A stretch of 64,000 nt of DNA, taken from assembly GCA_021371915.1 (NCBI GenBank), contig JAJFVG010000053.1, positions 1-64,000 of the forward strand. The letters are read 5' to 3'. The notes below the pieces were generated by a model. It searched no databases. It saw only the letters and a list, made by a program, of their open reading frames with translations, and was not told the DNA's origin. Numbering within the stretch: position 1 is the stretch's first letter; each line of letters opens with the position of its first letter. The stretch is from Nitrospiraceae bacterium (lineage in GTDB: Bacteria; Nitrospirota; Thermodesulfovibrionia; Thermodesulfovibrionales; Dissulfurispiraceae). A program made the position numbers and the translations under genes. Shown in pieces: positions 63,480-64,000 of the stretch.

Positions 63480-63869
63480 ATGTCCACTCAATATCTGAGT
63501 ACAATACTTACTCTTGCAGGCATTGTCGGCATAGCTGTTGTTATCTGGGTTTTAGTTGGCGTGAGGCGGCTGGTTGATGATGCCGGTCTTTTTATCAAAA
63601 ACCTTGATGAAAAGATGAAGCCCCTTCTTGAAGAGAGCAGCGCTGCCGTAAAAAACATCAACCGGATAAGCAGCGATGTAGGAGCTGTAACATCCAGCGC
63701 GCGCGATCTTTCCGACGCAGTATCCGTCATAGTAAAAAATGTTGTGGCAGTAACCTCTCTGGTGGAGGATGTCAAGTCAGCGATACCGGTGAGGATGGCA
63801 GGCGTAAAGGCCGGCGCCAGGGCAGCATTAGCGGTATTCATAAGCCAAATCAGGAACAGGAGGCAATAA
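63480..63869 (+). CDS. DUF948-like membrane protein
   Basis: A 129-residue protein with one N-terminal membrane span (STILTLAGIVGIAVVIWVLVGV) and a long helical tail resembling chemoreceptor or coiled-coil sequence (AAVKNINRISSDVGAVTSSARDLSDAV). This is the DUF948 pattern, commonly next to YtxH genes, as here. The ATG at 63480 follows GGAGG. The family is linked to general stress but its function is unknown. Confidence 0.82.
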   Translation: MSTQYLSTILTLAGIVGIAVVIWVLVGVRRLVDDAGLFIKNLDEKMKPLLEESSAAVKNINRISSDVGAVTSSARDLSDAVSVIVKNVVAVTSLVEDVKSAIPVRMAGVKAGARAALAVFISQIRNRRQ

Positions 63870-63871
63870 TT

Positions 63872-64000
63872 ATGTCACACGAAGATTCAGGTTTTGGTGC
63901 TGGTTCTTTATTGTTATCTTTTTTGCTCGGTGGAATAGTGGGCGCTGGTGTTGCACTGCTCGTTGCCCCGCAGTCAGGCGCTGACACAAGGCGCAAGCTG
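63872..64000 (+). CDS. YtxH-like protein, N-terminal part only
   Basis: The first 43 codons, cut by the window edge. A glycine-rich membrane span (LLSFLLGGIVGAGVALLVAPQSG) followed by DTRRKL is the YtxH signature. AGGAGG lies ten bases before the ATG at 63872. It pairs with the DUF948 gene two bases upstream. Confidence 0.85.
   Translation, partial: MSHEDSGFGAGSLLLSFLLGGIVGAGVALLVAPQSGADTRRKL

Noticed and set aside
1-64000. CRISPR arrays, prophage or conjugative modules
   Set aside because: No regularly spaced direct repeats, integrase, terminase or transfer genes were seen; genes are mostly housekeeping and collinear with consistent composition.

Overview
The window is about 64 kb of bacterial chromosome, coding-dense and of roughly balanced base composition, with no insertion sequence, prophage or CRISPR array that I can recognise. 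The cell is a diderm: lolA, two TolC-type outer-membrane factors, an MlaE/F/D lipid transporter, tatA and uppP are present. A selenocysteine formate dehydrogenase beside a tungstate importer points to anaerobic or microaerobic metabolism. DUF134 with a NifX-like protein, RNase J in a diderm, several HD-GYP/HDOD proteins and an inositol-lipid gene pair together remind me most of Nitrospirota (Thermodesulfovibrionia-like) or a deltaproteobacterium-like lineage. That placement is inference from gene content, not from a marker phylogeny.

Layout. 1-6.5 kb (minus strand): uppP, ftsK, lolA, pdxA, an Old Yellow Enzyme and rfbA form one tight operon. 6.7-12.6 kb: a PilZ-like protein, then a minus-strand signalling cluster of an HD-GYP response regulator, RNase J, a GAF histidine kinase and a receiver-TPR protein. 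12.7-15.9 kb: copA divergent from a TauE/SafE permease, both with -10 boxes almost touching their start codons. 15.9-18.9 kb: lemA, a TPM-domain protein and a degenerate nucleotidyltransferase, then a NifX-like/DUF134 pair behind a near-perfect promoter that carries a palindrome. 18.9-29.2 kb: a seven-gene minus-strand operon headed by a TetR regulator, carrying an RND pump and an EmrAB-type MFS pump, each with its own TolC. 29.3-38 kb: fdhA with an in-frame UGA (selenocysteine), divergent tupABC, a chemoreceptor and a ModF-like double ABC ATPase. 38.1-46.1 kb: tRNA-Leu(TAA), galU, lon, thiL, DUF2062, rimO, a site-2-protease homologue and a SpoU methyltransferase. 46.2-54.3 kb: rplI, dnaB, a Memo-like protein, mobA, tatA, alr, mlaEFD and a PA2779-family protein, ending at a clear terminator. 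54.3-64 kb: a C39-like peptidase and a TPR lipoprotein, aspartate aminotransferase, era, a bifunctional-nuclease-family protein, recO, inositol-phosphate synthase with a CDP-alcohol phosphatidyltransferase, an HDOD/HD-GYP module, and a DUF948/YtxH pair cut by the window edge.

How the genes work together. TupABC would import tungstate (or molybdate), MobA would help build the bis-guanylyl cofactor, and FdhA would use it together with selenocysteine. LolA, Mla, TolC, UppP and the inositol-lipid pair serve the envelope. Two-component, HD-GYP, HDOD and PilZ-like proteins suggest cyclic-di-GMP signalling.

No wholly new system stands out. The most unusual points are the selenocysteine FDH split by a UGA, the two pumps in one operon, the inverted-repeat element inside that operon, a set of apparently leaderless genes, a lon gene whose histone-like tail overlaps thiL, and an MlaD with a beta-rich C-terminal extension.
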